Below, one piece after another: positions 26,236 through 34,860 of a DNA stretch of 61,984 nt. Position 1 is the stretch's first letter. Each line of letters opens with the position of its first letter. The DNA is from CAZDQL01 sp964507325 (GTDB lineage Bacteria > Planctomycetota > UBA1135 > GCA-002686595): assembly GCA_964507325.1 (NCBI GenBank), contig CAZDQL010000032.1:1-61984 (forward strand), read 5' to 3'. The translations under genes and the position numbers were made by a program. The notes below the pieces were generated by a model. It saw nothing but the letters and a program-made list of their open reading frames with translations. It had not been told where the DNA came from and searched no databases.

Positions 26236-27299
26236 CGTTCCAGTGGGCGCAGGCCGATCAGTCGCGGTAGGGTCCGGCCGCTCCGGGGGCATGGTGTCAA
26301 GCAGAGCCCCCCACTTGCCAGCACTCCGGTGCGATAGCGCAGGAGGGCGGTGCCGCGGAAACCCAGGGGGGTGAGGAGGACCTCTCCCGGGTGCCCCGCG
26401 GGGACGGGCCTTCCCAGAGCCGGATCGACCACCTCCACCGCACACAGGTCGCTCGAAACCCAGTGTCCCGCAGGGGACTGGTCGGGCGCCCAGGGGAGCT
26501 CGACCAACGCCATGCGGGCGGGGGCGACGATCCAGAGGGAGGCGATCGCGGCGCGGGTCGCTCCCGCGCGCGCCAGGTGCTCGGCCAGGTGCGCGCGCTC
26601 CCCATCGGTCAGGGGTGTCCCCGCGACCAGCAGCAGCTCGAGGGCGCCCAGGTCCCCGGCGTCCTCCGGGAGCGCTCGCGCCCCCGCGGAGGAGAGCAGC
26701 AGGGCCCGCGCCTCCCCGCCGGCCGGGACCAGCCGCACCCCCGCCTGCGTCGCCCCGCGCTGGAGGAGCTCCCGGGCGAATCCGCCCTCCTCCCCCAGGA
26801 GATCGACCACCTCCGATCCGCAAGCGAGCCCCACCATGTCGAGTACGCGCGCCCCGAGCTCGGCCACCAGCTCCAGGTCGCCGGCGCTGGAGGTCAGCGC
26901 CAGCCCCTCCTCCTCCGTCGTCAGCGCCGGGGCGTAGCCGCGCACGAGGTGCTCGCCGGAGCGCCGGCCCGCCAGCACCAGGGCCAGCTTGCGGCCGAAT
27001 CCCCAGTGCTCGCGCATGGCGTGGGGCGTGGGGGTCAGGACCAGCTCCGCGGGTTCCACCGCCCGCAGCTCGGCGAGGCTCGAGGGGGGGATCGCCGCCA
27101 GGTCCGCCACCCCGCGCAGGCGTCGAGGATCGACCTCCGCGGCTTCCAGGACGCGCCGGTAGTGGCGGGAGAAGGGGTAGACCTCCTCCCGCAGATGCCG
27201 GGCCAGGAGCCGATCGGTCCAGCGGCGCTGGGCCGAAGCCTTGGCGCGGCAGAGGCGCGACCAGGAGTGGGAGATCGTCAAGGGGCCTCCGGGACGCAA
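26232..27299 (-). CDS. Acyl-activating-like protein (distant PaaK/LuxE family)
   Basis: Protein of 355 residues that looks like a divergent member of the phenylacetate-CoA ligase / acyl-protein synthetase group. It opens with a helical YPFSRHYRRVLE-type segment and a PPSSLAELR region, then LALTSSAGDLELV where active ligases have a Ser/Thr/Gly-rich ATP loop; the loop is not canonical. The later pattern GRPVPAGHPGEVLLTPLGFRG resembles the GE(L/V) strand of adenylate-forming enzymes. First gene of the fad operon, so activation or handling of an acyl substrate is plausible. Catalytic competence is uncertain, and the start at 27299 is the first in-frame ATG. Confidence 0.55.
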   Translation of the reverse strand: MRPGGPLTISHSWSRLCRAKASAQRRWTDRLLARHLREEVYPFSRHYRRVLEAAEVDPRRLRGVADLAAIPPSSLAELRAVEPAELVLTPTPHAMREHWGFGRKLALVLAGRRSGEHLVRGYAPALTTEEEGLALTSSAGDLELVAELGARVLDMVGLACGSEVVDLLGEEGGFARELLQRGATQAGVRLVPAGGEARALLLSSAGARALPEDAGDLGALELLLVAGTPLTDGERAHLAEHLARAGATRAAIASLWIVAPARMALVELPWAPDQSPAGHWVSSDLCAVEVVDPALGRPVPAGHPGEVLLTPLGFRGTALLRYRTGVLASGGLCLTPCPRSGRTLPRLIGLRPLER

Positions 27300-27339
27300 C
27301 CAAGGTGCGCCCCGGGAGGCGTCGTCTCAAGCCTTCACC

Positions 27340-27355
27340 CTCTTCTGGCGAAGAG
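27340..27355. promoter_or_regulatory. Palindrome in the divergent fad / patatin promoter region
   Basis: CTCTTC (27340-27345) and GAAGAG (27350-27355) surround TGGC, a perfect 6+6 inverted repeat in the 117-bp gap between the two divergent units. It is a plausible operator for a regulator controlling either side. No regulator gene is adjacent. Confidence 0.3.
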
Positions 27356-27416
27356 TTGGACGGGTGTCCGCGTTCCCTGTCCTAGGAGAAACCCGCCCCC
27401 GCCCCGACACGTGACG

Positions 27417-28541
27417 ATGAGCTCCACCGCCGAAGAGACCCCCCTGCCCCTACGCCTGCCGGGCCGCTCCGAGCAGCGGCCGCGCACGGTGCTGGTGCTC
27501 GGTGGGGGCGGGATGCGCGGCACGGCCCACGTCGGGATCCTGCAAGCGCTCGACCTGCTCGGCATCCGCTACGACGCGATCGTGGGCACGAGCATCGGCT
27601 CGCTGATCGGAGCCATGGCGGCCGCCGGCTCACCCCTCGACGAGATCGAGAGCACGATCACCGCCGTTCAGAAGGGGGACTACTTCCGCCTCAACACCTT
27701 GAAGCTGCTGCTCAAGGGCACCCGCGCGAGCAGCATGTACCAGGGCAAGACCTTCAGGGAGAGCCTGAGCAAGCTCTTGCCGGAGATCGGGCTGTGCGAG
27801 ACCCGCGTGCCCTTCTTCTGCAACGCCGTGCGCCTGCAGAGCGGAGGGTCCGTCTTCTGGGGGACGCCGGGGTTCACCGACATCTCGCTCCGGGACGCGG
27901 TGTACTCCTCCTGCGCCCTGCCCGGCGTCTTCGAGCCCCTGGAGTGGAACGGCGGGCACTACGTGGACGGCGGGATCGTCGACGCCGTCCCGCTGCGCTT
28001 CGCCCGCACCCTCGACCCGGACCTGATCATCGCCGTCGACCTGACCGTCAAGAGCACGCACAAGACGCCCAACTACAAGGAGCGCGTCCTCTCGACCCTC
28101 TTCCGCGCCTTCGAGATCGTCGAGGAGGTGATCGTCGAGCAGGCCCTGCACATGCAGGTCGACCACCGCGTGGCCCTGATCCAGCCCAAGGTCGGCCACC
28201 TGCACCGCTTCGACTTCAGCGACGTCCCCGAGGTGATCCAGGCGGGCCGCGAGGAGGCGCTGCGCGTCCTGACCTCCCACGCCGCCACCCGCGGACTGGT
28301 GACGGAGGAGCCGATCGAGGGGCTGACCTGTCCGATCTCCCCGGTGGACTACGTCAGCCTGCACCTGGACCCCAGCCGCTGCGTCGGCTGCGGCATGTGC
28401 CAGATGGTCTGCGAGACGGACGGCTTCTGGGCCCAGGGGGGGACCGCCGTGGTGCGCAAGCTCGCGAACTACGAGTGCACCCGCGACCACGCCTGCGCCC
28501 GCAACTGCCCGACGAACGCCATCCGCCTGGGGAACCTGTAG
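27417..28541 (+). CDS. Patatin-like phospholipase fused to a ferredoxin-like domain
   Basis: Protein of 374 residues. The patatin domain (about 25-310) has the oxyanion motif GGGGMRGTAH, the nucleophile elbow GTSIGS and the catalytic Asp in VDGGIVD, so serine lipase or acyl hydrolase activity is likely. Residues about 320-374 form a cysteine-rich tail with CVGCGMCQMVC and, 26 residues later, CTRDHACARNCP, the arrangement of a 4Fe-4S ferredoxin domain. No signal peptide is seen. A GTG six bases upstream is an alternative start. The gene is divergent from the fad operon, hinting at lipid turnover. The fusion is in frame with no sign of a frameshift. Confidence 0.82.
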   Translation: MSSTAEETPLPLRLPGRSEQRPRTVLVLGGGGMRGTAHVGILQALDLLGIRYDAIVGTSIGSLIGAMAAAGSPLDEIESTITAVQKGDYFRLNTLKLLLKGTRASSMYQGKTFRESLSKLLPEIGLCETRVPFFCNAVRLQSGGSVFWGTPGFTDISLRDAVYSSCALPGVFEPLEWNGGHYVDGGIVDAVPLRFARTLDPDLIIAVDLTVKSTHKTPNYKERVLSTLFRAFEIVEEVIVEQALHMQVDHRVALIQPKVGHLHRFDFSDVPEVIQAGREEALRVLTSHAATRGLVTEEPIEGLTCPISPVDYVSLHLDPSRCVGCGMCQMVCETDGFWAQGGTAVVRKLANYECTRDHACARNCPTNAIRLGNL

Positions 28542-28600
28542 AGCCCCGATTTCCCACCCGAGGCTGGCCGCAGCGGCGCTCCCGCGACACCATCCCCGCG

Positions 28601-29473
28601 ATGGCCCGCGACGACCAGATCGAGGACCTGACCCCGGATCGGGGTGGGGGGAATCGGGGGGCGGAGAGCCCGCTCCGCTCCGCCCCGCCCCTCGTCCCGC
28701 GCGGGGTGGGCGAGATCCTCGACCTGGCGATCGAGATCCTGATCACGCGCTTCACCCTCTTGGTGGGAGTCGCCTTCCTCGTCTGGTTGCCGATCAGCTG
28801 GCTGAGGGAGCACCTCTTCGCCGGCTCGGCGGAGCTGCCCGCAGAGGCCACTCCCGCCGAGGCCCTGGCGGCGGTGCTGATCGACGTGGTGCCGGTGGTC
28901 GCCAGCACGGCGCTGATCGGCGCGGTGGCGACCCTGGTCACCTTCCGACACATGGGGGGGCGAGCCGATCGCGCGGGGAAGCTCGTGGCCGCGGTCCCGA
29001 GCGTCCTGGTGGTGACCCTGCTCTCGATGGCGGCCTTCACAGTCGCCTTCCCCCTCACCTGCGGCCTGGGGGCGATCTTCCTGTGGTGGAAGTTCCTCCT
29101 CGCCCCCTGCATCGCCGTCGTCGAGACCCACAATCCCCTGCGCGCCATGGGCAGGAGCTGGCGCCTGACCCACGCGGGCTTCTGGCGTTGGATGGCGCTC
29201 TACCTGGTCGCCACCCTGATCACCATGCCCCTCTCCTTCGCCAGCGGCGCGGTCCTGGCGGGGGCGGGCGCGCACTACCTGGCCGAGTGGTTCCCCACCC
29301 TGCCCGGCGCGGCGATCGACGCGATCCTGCTGCTCGTCAGCTCCCTCCTGGTGGCGGTGCCCAGCGCCCTCAGCGCCGTGGTGCTGACCGTCTTCTACGT
29401 CGACCTCCTAGTGCGGCGCGAGGGGTGGGACCTCAAGGCACGGCTGAACGCGTTCGTCGAGGGGGCGCGGTGA
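28601..29473 (+). CDS. Multi-pass membrane protein, MoxR-cluster associated
   Basis: Integral membrane protein of 290 residues with about six hydrophobic segments (roughly 48-68, 88-108, 130-165, 195-225, 240-270). The pattern RAMGRSWRLTHAGFWRW resembles the glycerophosphodiester-phosphodiesterase membrane-domain (DUF7847-like) group of unknown function. It starts at ATG 28601 and overlaps the next gene by 4 nt. It heads a five-gene unit ending in DUF58. Confidence 0.65.
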   Translation: MARDDQIEDLTPDRGGGNRGAESPLRSAPPLVPRGVGEILDLAIEILITRFTLLVGVAFLVWLPISWLREHLFAGSAELPAEATPAEALAAVLIDVVPVVASTALIGAVATLVTFRHMGGRADRAGKLVAAVPSVLVVTLLSMAAFTVAFPLTCGLGAIFLWWKFLLAPCIAVVETHNPLRAMGRSWRLTHAGFWRWMALYLVATLITMPLSFASGAVLAGAGAHYLAEWFPTLPGAAIDAILLLVSSLLVAVPSALSAVVLTVFYVDLLVRREGWDLKARLNAFVEGAR

Positions 29474-30078
29474 TCCCCCAGCAGCTCCCCGATCCGGGGA
29501 CGGTGCGCGAGACCCTCAGAGCGGTGCTCGAGCGGGAGGGGATCCCCGAGGCTCCCCCCGAGCCCAGCGCCCTGCAGCGCTGGATCGCGGGCCTCCTGGA
29601 ACGCCTGCTCGGCGACCTGGCCGAGGGGCCGGGCCTGGAGCGCCTGCTGCTCGTCGGTCTCGGCGTCGCCCTGGGGGCGCTCCTGGTGGCGTGGCTCTGG
29701 CGCTTCCTGCCGCGCGGCGAGAGGGACCGGCGGCGTGGGGTGCGCCTCCCCTCCGTCGGGGTGCAGCGCAAGATGGAGGCGCTGCGCCGTCAGGCTCGCG
29801 AGGCGGAGGGGAGGGGAGAATTGGTACTGGCCCTGCGCCTGCTGCTCTTCTGCCTCGTGGTCGGCCTGGCCGAGGACGGCGAGCTCGAGTTCCACCCCGC
29901 TTGGACCGACCGCGAGCTCCTGGAGCGGGGCGAGGTCGCCTCCCCCCTGCGGGAGCGCCTGTCCGCCCTCTTCGACGAGCACGATCCGATGGTCTTCGGG
30001 GACCGACCGGTGTCCGACCGCGACCTGCGACGCCTCGAGGAATTGGGGCGCGCGCTCCTGGCTGGGGAGGTGACGTGA
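29470..30078 (+). CDS. DUF4129-family membrane protein
   Basis: Protein of 202 residues with one clear transmembrane helix (about 55-76) and a soluble C-terminal half. The latter carries the DUF4129 pattern GRGELVLALRLLLFCLV followed by WTDRELLERG. Such proteins sit beside DUF4350, MoxR and DUF58 genes in many bacteria; their role is not established. GTG start at 29470 overlaps the previous stop by 4 nt, and the next gene starts in the same way. Confidence 0.72.
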   Translation: MIPQQLPDPGTVRETLRAVLEREGIPEAPPEPSALQRWIAGLLERLLGDLAEGPGLERLLLVGLGVALGALLVAWLWRFLPRGERDRRRGVRLPSVGVQRKMEALRRQAREAEGRGELVLALRLLLFCLVVGLAEDGELEFHPAWTDRELLERGEVASPLRERLSALFDEHDPMVFGDRPVSDRDLRRLEELGRALLAGEVT

Positions 30079-31277
30079 AGCGCGCCCGTCTGATCCTCCC
30101 GGTGCTGCTCTTCGCCCTGATCACCCTCGTCTGGGTGGGGGTGCAGGGGGAGAGCACCGCGGACCTGGCGGGCAGCGTCCAGAGCCGTGAGCAGGGGGGG
30201 CGCCGCGCTCTGGCGGCCCTGCTCGAGGCGCTGGAGTTCCCGACCCAGGTCTCCTCCCAGGCCCCCGGCGCCTTCGTCGGCGAGCGATCCGAGGGACTCC
30301 TCTGGCTCGCCAGTGCGCCGGTCCTCGCCCTGCGGGAGGAGGGACCGCCCGCGGGGCACATCCACGACCCCGCGCACTACCGCCGCTTCTGCGAGTCGGG
30401 GGGGACCCTGCTCCTGCCCCTCGCCGGGGCGGAGTCCTTCCTGGTCGAGACTCTGGGGCTGACGGACTTCGGCGGTCTCGAGGCGGCGGTGCGAGCGGGG
30501 CGGGATCGGGACCGCGCCCGAGTCGCCGGCGGCGGGACGTGGGACGTCGAGCTGCGCGGGGAGGCGATCCTCGCGCACCCCGACCCACCCCTCGAGGCCC
30601 TGATCGCCCTCGACGGGGGCGGCGCCCTGGCGCTTCGAGGAGTCGTCGGGAACGGCCAGGCGATCGTGCTCGCCGCCGACGACGCGCTGCTGGCGAACGA
30701 TCGCCTGGCGCTCGCCGACCACGCCCCCCTGGCGGTCGAGCTGGCGTCGGTGGCGGCCGCGGGGGGACCGCTGCGCTTCGACGAGTACGCGCTCGGCGTC
30801 TGGCGACCGCCGGGCGCGGGGGAGCTGGCGCTCGGACCGCGGCTCTTCTGGTTGAGCGTCGGGCTGATCCTCTTCGCCCTGCTGGCGGTCTGGCGCTCCG
30901 CCTGGGCGGGGCCCTTCCCCCGCGATTCCGAGTCCACCCTCGCCCTCTCGCCCCTGGTGCGCGCCCGCGCCCGGGCGGGGCTCCTGGAGCGCGCGCGGCG
31001 CTTCGATCTCCTGGGAGACGAGCTGCTCCAGGGGACCCTCCAGCGCTGGGCCGCCGCGGTGCGCTTGCCCCAGAGGACGCGCCTGGATGCTCCTGTCCTG
31101 CTCGAGGCCCTGGCGCAGCGCGCCGGCCGCGGCGAGGATCTGGGCGCCTGGCGCGCCGCGCTCTTCGACCGACCCGTCCGCACCTCCACCGACCTCGATC
31201 GGCTCTCCGCGGAGCTCGCGCAGATCGAGGCTGTCCTGAGAGTGAGCTCCACCCGAAGAGGGGAGACCGATCGATGA
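30075..31277 (+). CDS. DUF4350-family membrane protein
   Basis: Membrane protein of 400 residues: N-terminal transmembrane helix (about 5-23), a periplasmic domain of the DUF4350 type (EQGGRRALAALLEAL; later GGTLLLPLAGAESF), a second helix at about 258-275 and a cytoplasmic C-terminal region. DUF4350 domains have a class I glutamine amidotransferase-like fold without known catalysis. GTG start at 30075; 4-nt overlaps on both sides. Confidence 0.72.
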   Translation: MKRARLILPVLLFALITLVWVGVQGESTADLAGSVQSREQGGRRALAALLEALEFPTQVSSQAPGAFVGERSEGLLWLASAPVLALREEGPPAGHIHDPAHYRRFCESGGTLLLPLAGAESFLVETLGLTDFGGLEAAVRAGRDRDRARVAGGGTWDVELRGEAILAHPDPPLEALIALDGGGALALRGVVGNGQAIVLAADDALLANDRLALADHAPLAVELASVAAAGGPLRFDEYALGVWRPPGAGELALGPRLFWLSVGLILFALLAVWRSAWAGPFPRDSESTLALSPLVRARARAGLLERARRFDLLGDELLQGTLQRWAAAVRLPQRTRLDAPVLLEALAQRAGRGEDLGAWRAALFDRPVRTSTDLDRLSAELAQIEAVLRVSSTRRGETDR

Positions 31278-32233
31278 CCGACATGGGCGCCGTATCCGAA
31301 CTGGGCCAGCGCGTCGCCTCCAGCGTAGGGCGCGCGGTGGTGGGGATGGAGCACGAGCTGCACGCCTGCCTCGTCTGCGCCCTGGCAGGCGGGCACGCCC
31401 TCCTCGAGGGACCTCCGGGGGTGGCCAAGACCCTGCTGGTGCGCTCCCTCGCCGCGGCCCTCGGCGGGCGCTACGGCCGGGTGCAGTTCACCCCCGACCT
31501 GATGCCCGCCGACGTGACCGGCACCGGGGTCTTCCACCCCGCCAGCGGTGAATTCGAGTTCCGCCCCGGACCGATCTTCGCCGCCGTCCTGCTCTGCGAC
31601 GAGATCAACCGCGCCCCCGCCAAGACCCAGTCCAGCTTGCTCGAGGCGATGCAGGAGGGGGCGGTGACCGTCGACGGGGTGCGCCATCCGCTGCCCGCCT
31701 CCTTCACCGTTTTCGCCACCCAGAACCCGATCGAGCACGAGGGGACCTACCCCCTGCCGGAGGCGCAGCTCGACCGCTTCCTGCTGGAGATCCGCGTGGC
31801 CTACCCCGCCGCCGAGGTGGAGGAGCGGCTCCTGGCCGAGGTGCACCCGCGCCCGCCGACCGCCTCCCCCTCCGAGCTCGGCGTCGAGGCGGTGACCTCC
31901 CCCGAGGAGCTCCTGCGCTGCCGCGAGCTGGTGCGCAGCGTCGCGGTGCGCGAGGACCTGCCCGGCTACGTGGTGCGCCTGCTCGCCGCCACCCGCCAGG
32001 ACGGCGCCCTGGTGCTCGGCGCCAGCCCCCGGGCGGGAGTGGGGCTGCTGGCTTCCGCCAAGGCCGCCGCCGCCCTGGCCGGCCGCGACTACGTGACCCC
32101 CGACGACCTGAAGGCGGTCGCCCTCGCGGTCCTGCGCCACCGCGTCGTCCTCGACCCCGCCGAGGAGCTGGCGGGCACCGGAGTCGACGAAGTGCTGCGC
32201 CGCATCCTCGACTCGGTGGAGGTGCCGCGCTGA
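31274..32233 (+). CDS. MoxR-family AAA+ ATPase
   Basis: AAA+ ATPase of 319 residues. Walker A is GPPGVAKT (about 46-53), Walker B LCDEINRAP (about 108-116), sensor 1 ATQNP, and the motif EGTYPLPEAQLDRF is typical of MoxR. MoxR proteins act as chaperones that mature or insert partner complexes; the partner is normally the adjacent DUF58 (VWA-like) protein. ATG at 31274 overlaps the previous stop; its TGA overlaps the start of DUF58. Confidence 0.9.
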   Translation: MTDMGAVSELGQRVASSVGRAVVGMEHELHACLVCALAGGHALLEGPPGVAKTLLVRSLAAALGGRYGRVQFTPDLMPADVTGTGVFHPASGEFEFRPGPIFAAVLLCDEINRAPAKTQSSLLEAMQEGAVTVDGVRHPLPASFTVFATQNPIEHEGTYPLPEAQLDRFLLEIRVAYPAAEVEERLLAEVHPRPPTASPSELGVEAVTSPEELLRCRELVRSVAVREDLPGYVVRLLAATRQDGALVLGASPRAGVGLLASAKAAAALAGRDYVTPDDLKAVALAVLRHRVVLDPAEELAGTGVDEVLRRILDSVEVPR

Positions 32234-33594
32234 TCCCGACGGCCAGACTCCTGGGGATCGTGGTCGCCCTGGTCGCCGTGGCGGTGGGGGGGATCTGGGT
32301 CCCACCCCTGCGCGTCGCCGTGGCCCTGGGCTACCTGGTGCTGCTCGCGCTGGTCGTCTGGGACTTTGCGCGCACGCCCTCTCCCGCGCGCCTCCGGATC
32401 CGACGCCACCTGCCGGCGCGCGCCGGGTTGTCGGTGGACTTCGAACGCGTGGCGCGGGTGGAAGCGGGTCCGGCGGCGGGGCTCACGCTCGAGCTCTTCG
32501 AGGAGTTCTCGCCCGAGCTCGAGGTGCGCCGCCGCACCCTCTTCGGCGAGCTGGTCCCCCCCGCCTCCGCCGACCCCAGCGGCGGAGTCGACCGGGTGCG
32601 ACTCGGTCGGCGCGGCGCCGTCGAGTGCCGGCGCGTCTACCGCGGCCACCGCCGGGGGATCGCGCGCCTGGGGCGCCTCAGGGTGCGCTTGACGGGCGCG
32701 TTGGGTCTGGTGCAGCGCCAGGCGCGGCTCTCCGGGGAGCTCGCGGTGCGCATCGAGCCGGCGCTCCTCGGCCTGCGTCACACCCTGCGGCTGGCCGCCA
32801 GCGAACGCTGGCGCGACCTCGGGGTGGCGCGGCTCCGGCGCCGCGGAGGCGTGACCGAGTTCGAGTCCCTGCGCGACTACGTCCCTGGGGACGACGTGCG
32901 CCTGGTGGACTGGAAGGCCTTCGCCCGCCGTGGCCGACCGACGGTGCGCGAGTACCAGGAGGAGCGGGGCCAGGAGCTGGTGGTGCTCGTCGACTGCGGC
33001 CGCCGCATGGGCGCCACCACCGGCGAGGGCAGCGGACGCGGCTGGAGCAAGCTCGACCACGCCCTCGACGCCGCCCTGCAGCTCGCGGCGGTGGCCCTGG
33101 ATCGCGGCGACCGGGTCGGGATGGCCGCCTACGACGCGCGCCTGCGCGCCTGGGTCGCCCCGGGTCGCGGCGCGCGCCAGCTCGCCCGCCTGACCCGGGC
33201 GGTCTTCGACCTGGCGCCGAGCGAGCGCGAGTCCGACCTGGAGGGCGCCCTGCGCGAGGTCACCACCCGCCATCGCCGGCGGGCCCTGCTCCTGCTCTTC
33301 ACCGACGTCGCCGATCCCCTCTCGGTCCCCTCCCAGCGGCGGGCCCTGGCCGTGGGGGCGAGGCGCAATCGCGTGGTCTTCGCCGGTCTCGACGACCCCT
33401 CCCTGCGGCGCGCGGCGGAGGGGAGCACCTCCCATCCCCCCGCGGTGCGCGCCGCCGCCTGCGCCCTCGTCGCCGAGCGCAGCGAGGGGCTGGCGGAGCT
33501 GGCCCGCTCCGGGGCGCGGGTGATCGACGTCCTGCCGGCGGAGGCGGCGGCACCGGTGTTGGCGGCCTGGCTCGAGGCGCGGCGGACCGGCTAG
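32230..33594 (+). CDS. DUF58 (VWA-like) protein, probably starting at CTG
   Basis: Partner of the MoxR ATPase (454 residues): two N-terminal hydrophobic segments (about 8-40), an extracytoplasmic region, then the DUF58 signature FESLRDYVPGDDVRLVDWKA and EYQEERGQEL followed by DCGRRMG, a modified metal-ion site. No ATG or GTG lies at the expected start. A CTG at 32230 gives the N-terminus (M)IPTARLLG, typical of the family, and reproduces the 4-nt overlap used by its neighbours. The first conventional alternative is GTG 32260, ten codons later. Its TAG shares the palindrome CTAG with the opposing gene. Confidence 0.82.
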   Translation: MIPTARLLGIVVALVAVAVGGIWVPPLRVAVALGYLVLLALVVWDFARTPSPARLRIRRHLPARAGLSVDFERVARVEAGPAAGLTLELFEEFSPELEVRRRTLFGELVPPASADPSGGVDRVRLGRRGAVECRRVYRGHRRGIARLGRLRVRLTGALGLVQRQARLSGELAVRIEPALLGLRHTLRLAASERWRDLGVARLRRRGGVTEFESLRDYVPGDDVRLVDWKAFARRGRPTVREYQEERGQELVVLVDCGRRMGATTGEGSGRGWSKLDHALDAALQLAAVALDRGDRVGMAAYDARLRAWVAPGRGARQLARLTRAVFDLAPSERESDLEGALREVTTRHRRRALLLLFTDVADPLSVPSQRRALAVGARRNRVVFAGLDDPSLRRAAEGSTSHPPAVRAAACALVAERSEGLAELARSGARVIDVLPAEAAAPVLAAWLEARRTG

Positions 33595-33597
33595 CCG
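33588..33597. terminator. Palindrome holding both convergent stop codons (DUF58 / SpoIIM family)
   Basis: CGGCTAGCCG is a perfect 10-nt palindrome. Its central CTAG serves as TAG stop on both strands, so the two genes end with a 4-nt overlap and no spacer. With no loop it is a weak hairpin. Confidence 0.3.
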
Positions 33598-34583
33598 TCG
33601 TTCCTCGCCCGCGACCGGTCCGGGAGCGTGAGCCAGGCGACCAGCGCCACGCCGCTCGCCAGCGCCACCGCGATGCGCGTGGTGGTGGAGGCGTGGGGGG
33701 AGACGAAGCCCTCGATCAGCGCCGCCGCGAAGAGCATCGGAAAGGTGGCCATCAAGATCGCCACCGCCCGACCGGCGTTGCGACGGATCGCCTCCCGGCG
33801 CGACCAGGGACCTGGAGCGACCCACGAGCGCAGGAGCACGAGCCCCGCTGTACCCGCCAGCACGATGGCTTGGATCTCCAGCACGCCGTGGCACCAGAGG
33901 ATCGAGGAGATCGCCCCCGCCTGCCCCCAGTGGGAGGCCACCGCGGTGTAGGTCCCCAGCATCAGGCTGTTGGCGGCCAGGACCCAGACGTAGAGGGGCG
34001 GCACCAGCGCCAGGGCGAAGAAGGTCACCGCCACGCGCATGTTGTTGCCCATGATCCAGCCCGAGGCGCCCGCCGAAGCGCCGCGGCCGAAGGTGAAGTT
34101 GCCGCGGAAGGGCTCCCCCGCCTCGAGCCCGCGCAACTGGGCGATCTCGGTGTCGACCATCTCCGGAGCGAGCAGCGAGTAGGCGAGCCCCAGATCGGCG
34201 CGCACCAGGAGGAAGGCGATCGTCGCCAGGGCGTAGAGCACCCCCGCCGTCGCCAGGACCAGGCGCCACTCGCGGCGCACCGCCGCGGGCACCGTCGAGA
34301 GGAAGTAGCGCCCCACCCGTGCGGGGAGCGACCCGCCGCCGCCGTCGGCGTGGCGGTAGAGCAAGCCGTGGGCGCCGAGGAGGGTCGGACGCAGCTCCTC
34401 CACCAGGTCCTGCGCTCCGCCGCGCGTCTCCAGGCGCGCGAGGAGCGAGGAGGCGAAGCGGTAGAGGCGCGGCAGCTCCACCAGCTCCTCCCCCGTCAGC
34501 CGGCGCACGCGGCGGCCCCCGGCCCGCGCGACCAGGGCGCGCAGGCGCTCGAGGTGGGCGCGTTCCTCGGGCGTCACGGTCAC
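33591..34583 (-). CDS. SpoIIM-family (DUF95) membrane protein
   Basis: Integral membrane protein of 330 residues related to stage II sporulation protein M. After a soluble N-terminal part (about 1-100) there are about six hydrophobic segments, with the family pattern GWIMGNNMRVAVTFFALAL near residue 175 and WCHGVLEIQAIVLAGTAG near 229. These proteins occur widely in non-sporulating bacteria next to RDD and MoxR genes, as here, so a sporulation role is not implied. It is divergent from the RDD gene across 277 bp that carries a long inverted repeat. Confidence 0.8.
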   Translation of the reverse strand: MTVTPEERAHLERLRALVARAGGRRVRRLTGEELVELPRLYRFASSLLARLETRGGAQDLVEELRPTLLGAHGLLYRHADGGGGSLPARVGRYFLSTVPAAVRREWRLVLATAGVLYALATIAFLLVRADLGLAYSLLAPEMVDTEIAQLRGLEAGEPFRGNFTFGRGASAGASGWIMGNNMRVAVTFFALALVPPLYVWVLAANSLMLGTYTAVASHWGQAGAISSILWCHGVLEIQAIVLAGTAGLVLLRSWVAPGPWSRREAIRRNAGRAVAILMATFPMLFAAALIEGFVSPHASTTTRIAVALASGVALVAWLTLPDRSRARNDG

Positions 34584-34650
34584 GGGGGGAGATCATGCAA
34601 CATCGCGGCGCGGAAAGCCGGATCTCGCAGGCGGTGGTCGTGGCCCTCCT

Positions 34651-34844
34651 GAACTGCCCCCTTTCGGTGGGCTTTCCTGGTGGCCTTCAGCCGCAACCCC
34701 GCTGCCACCAAGGACTTCGAGCGCCTCCCCCTCGGAGCAGGCCCCCCCGCCCGCCCGAGGCGGTCGGCAGCGGTCCTGAGAGATGAGACGGCTGGCGGGA
34801 CGCTGGCATCCGGGCGACGGGTGCACACTGAAGGGGGGCAGTTC
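34651..34844. promoter_or_regulatory. Separated 15-nt inverted repeat between divergent SpoIIM-family and RDD genes
   Basis: GAACTGCCCCCTTTC (34651-34665) is the complement, with one mismatch, of GAAGGGGGGCAGTTC (34830-34844). Read in each gene's own direction, both genes have the motif GAARGGGGGCAGTTC upstream: 16 nt before the RDD start and 67 nt before the SpoIIM-family start. This suggests a shared operator or a pair of promoter elements. The 160 bp between the copies contain nothing else I can recognise. Confidence 0.45.
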
Positions 34845-34860
34845 ACTACTCTCCGGGCCC

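Noticed and set aside
26391..27416. In-frame upstream extension of the patatin gene
   Set aside because: It lies antisense to the acyl-activating-like gene; the family N-terminus and the end of the divergent gene place the start at 27417.
33591..34583. Sporulation gene spoIIM as evidence for endospores
   Set aside because: The SpoIIM/DUF95 family is widespread in non-sporulating bacteria beside RDD and MoxR genes, and no other sporulation gene is present.
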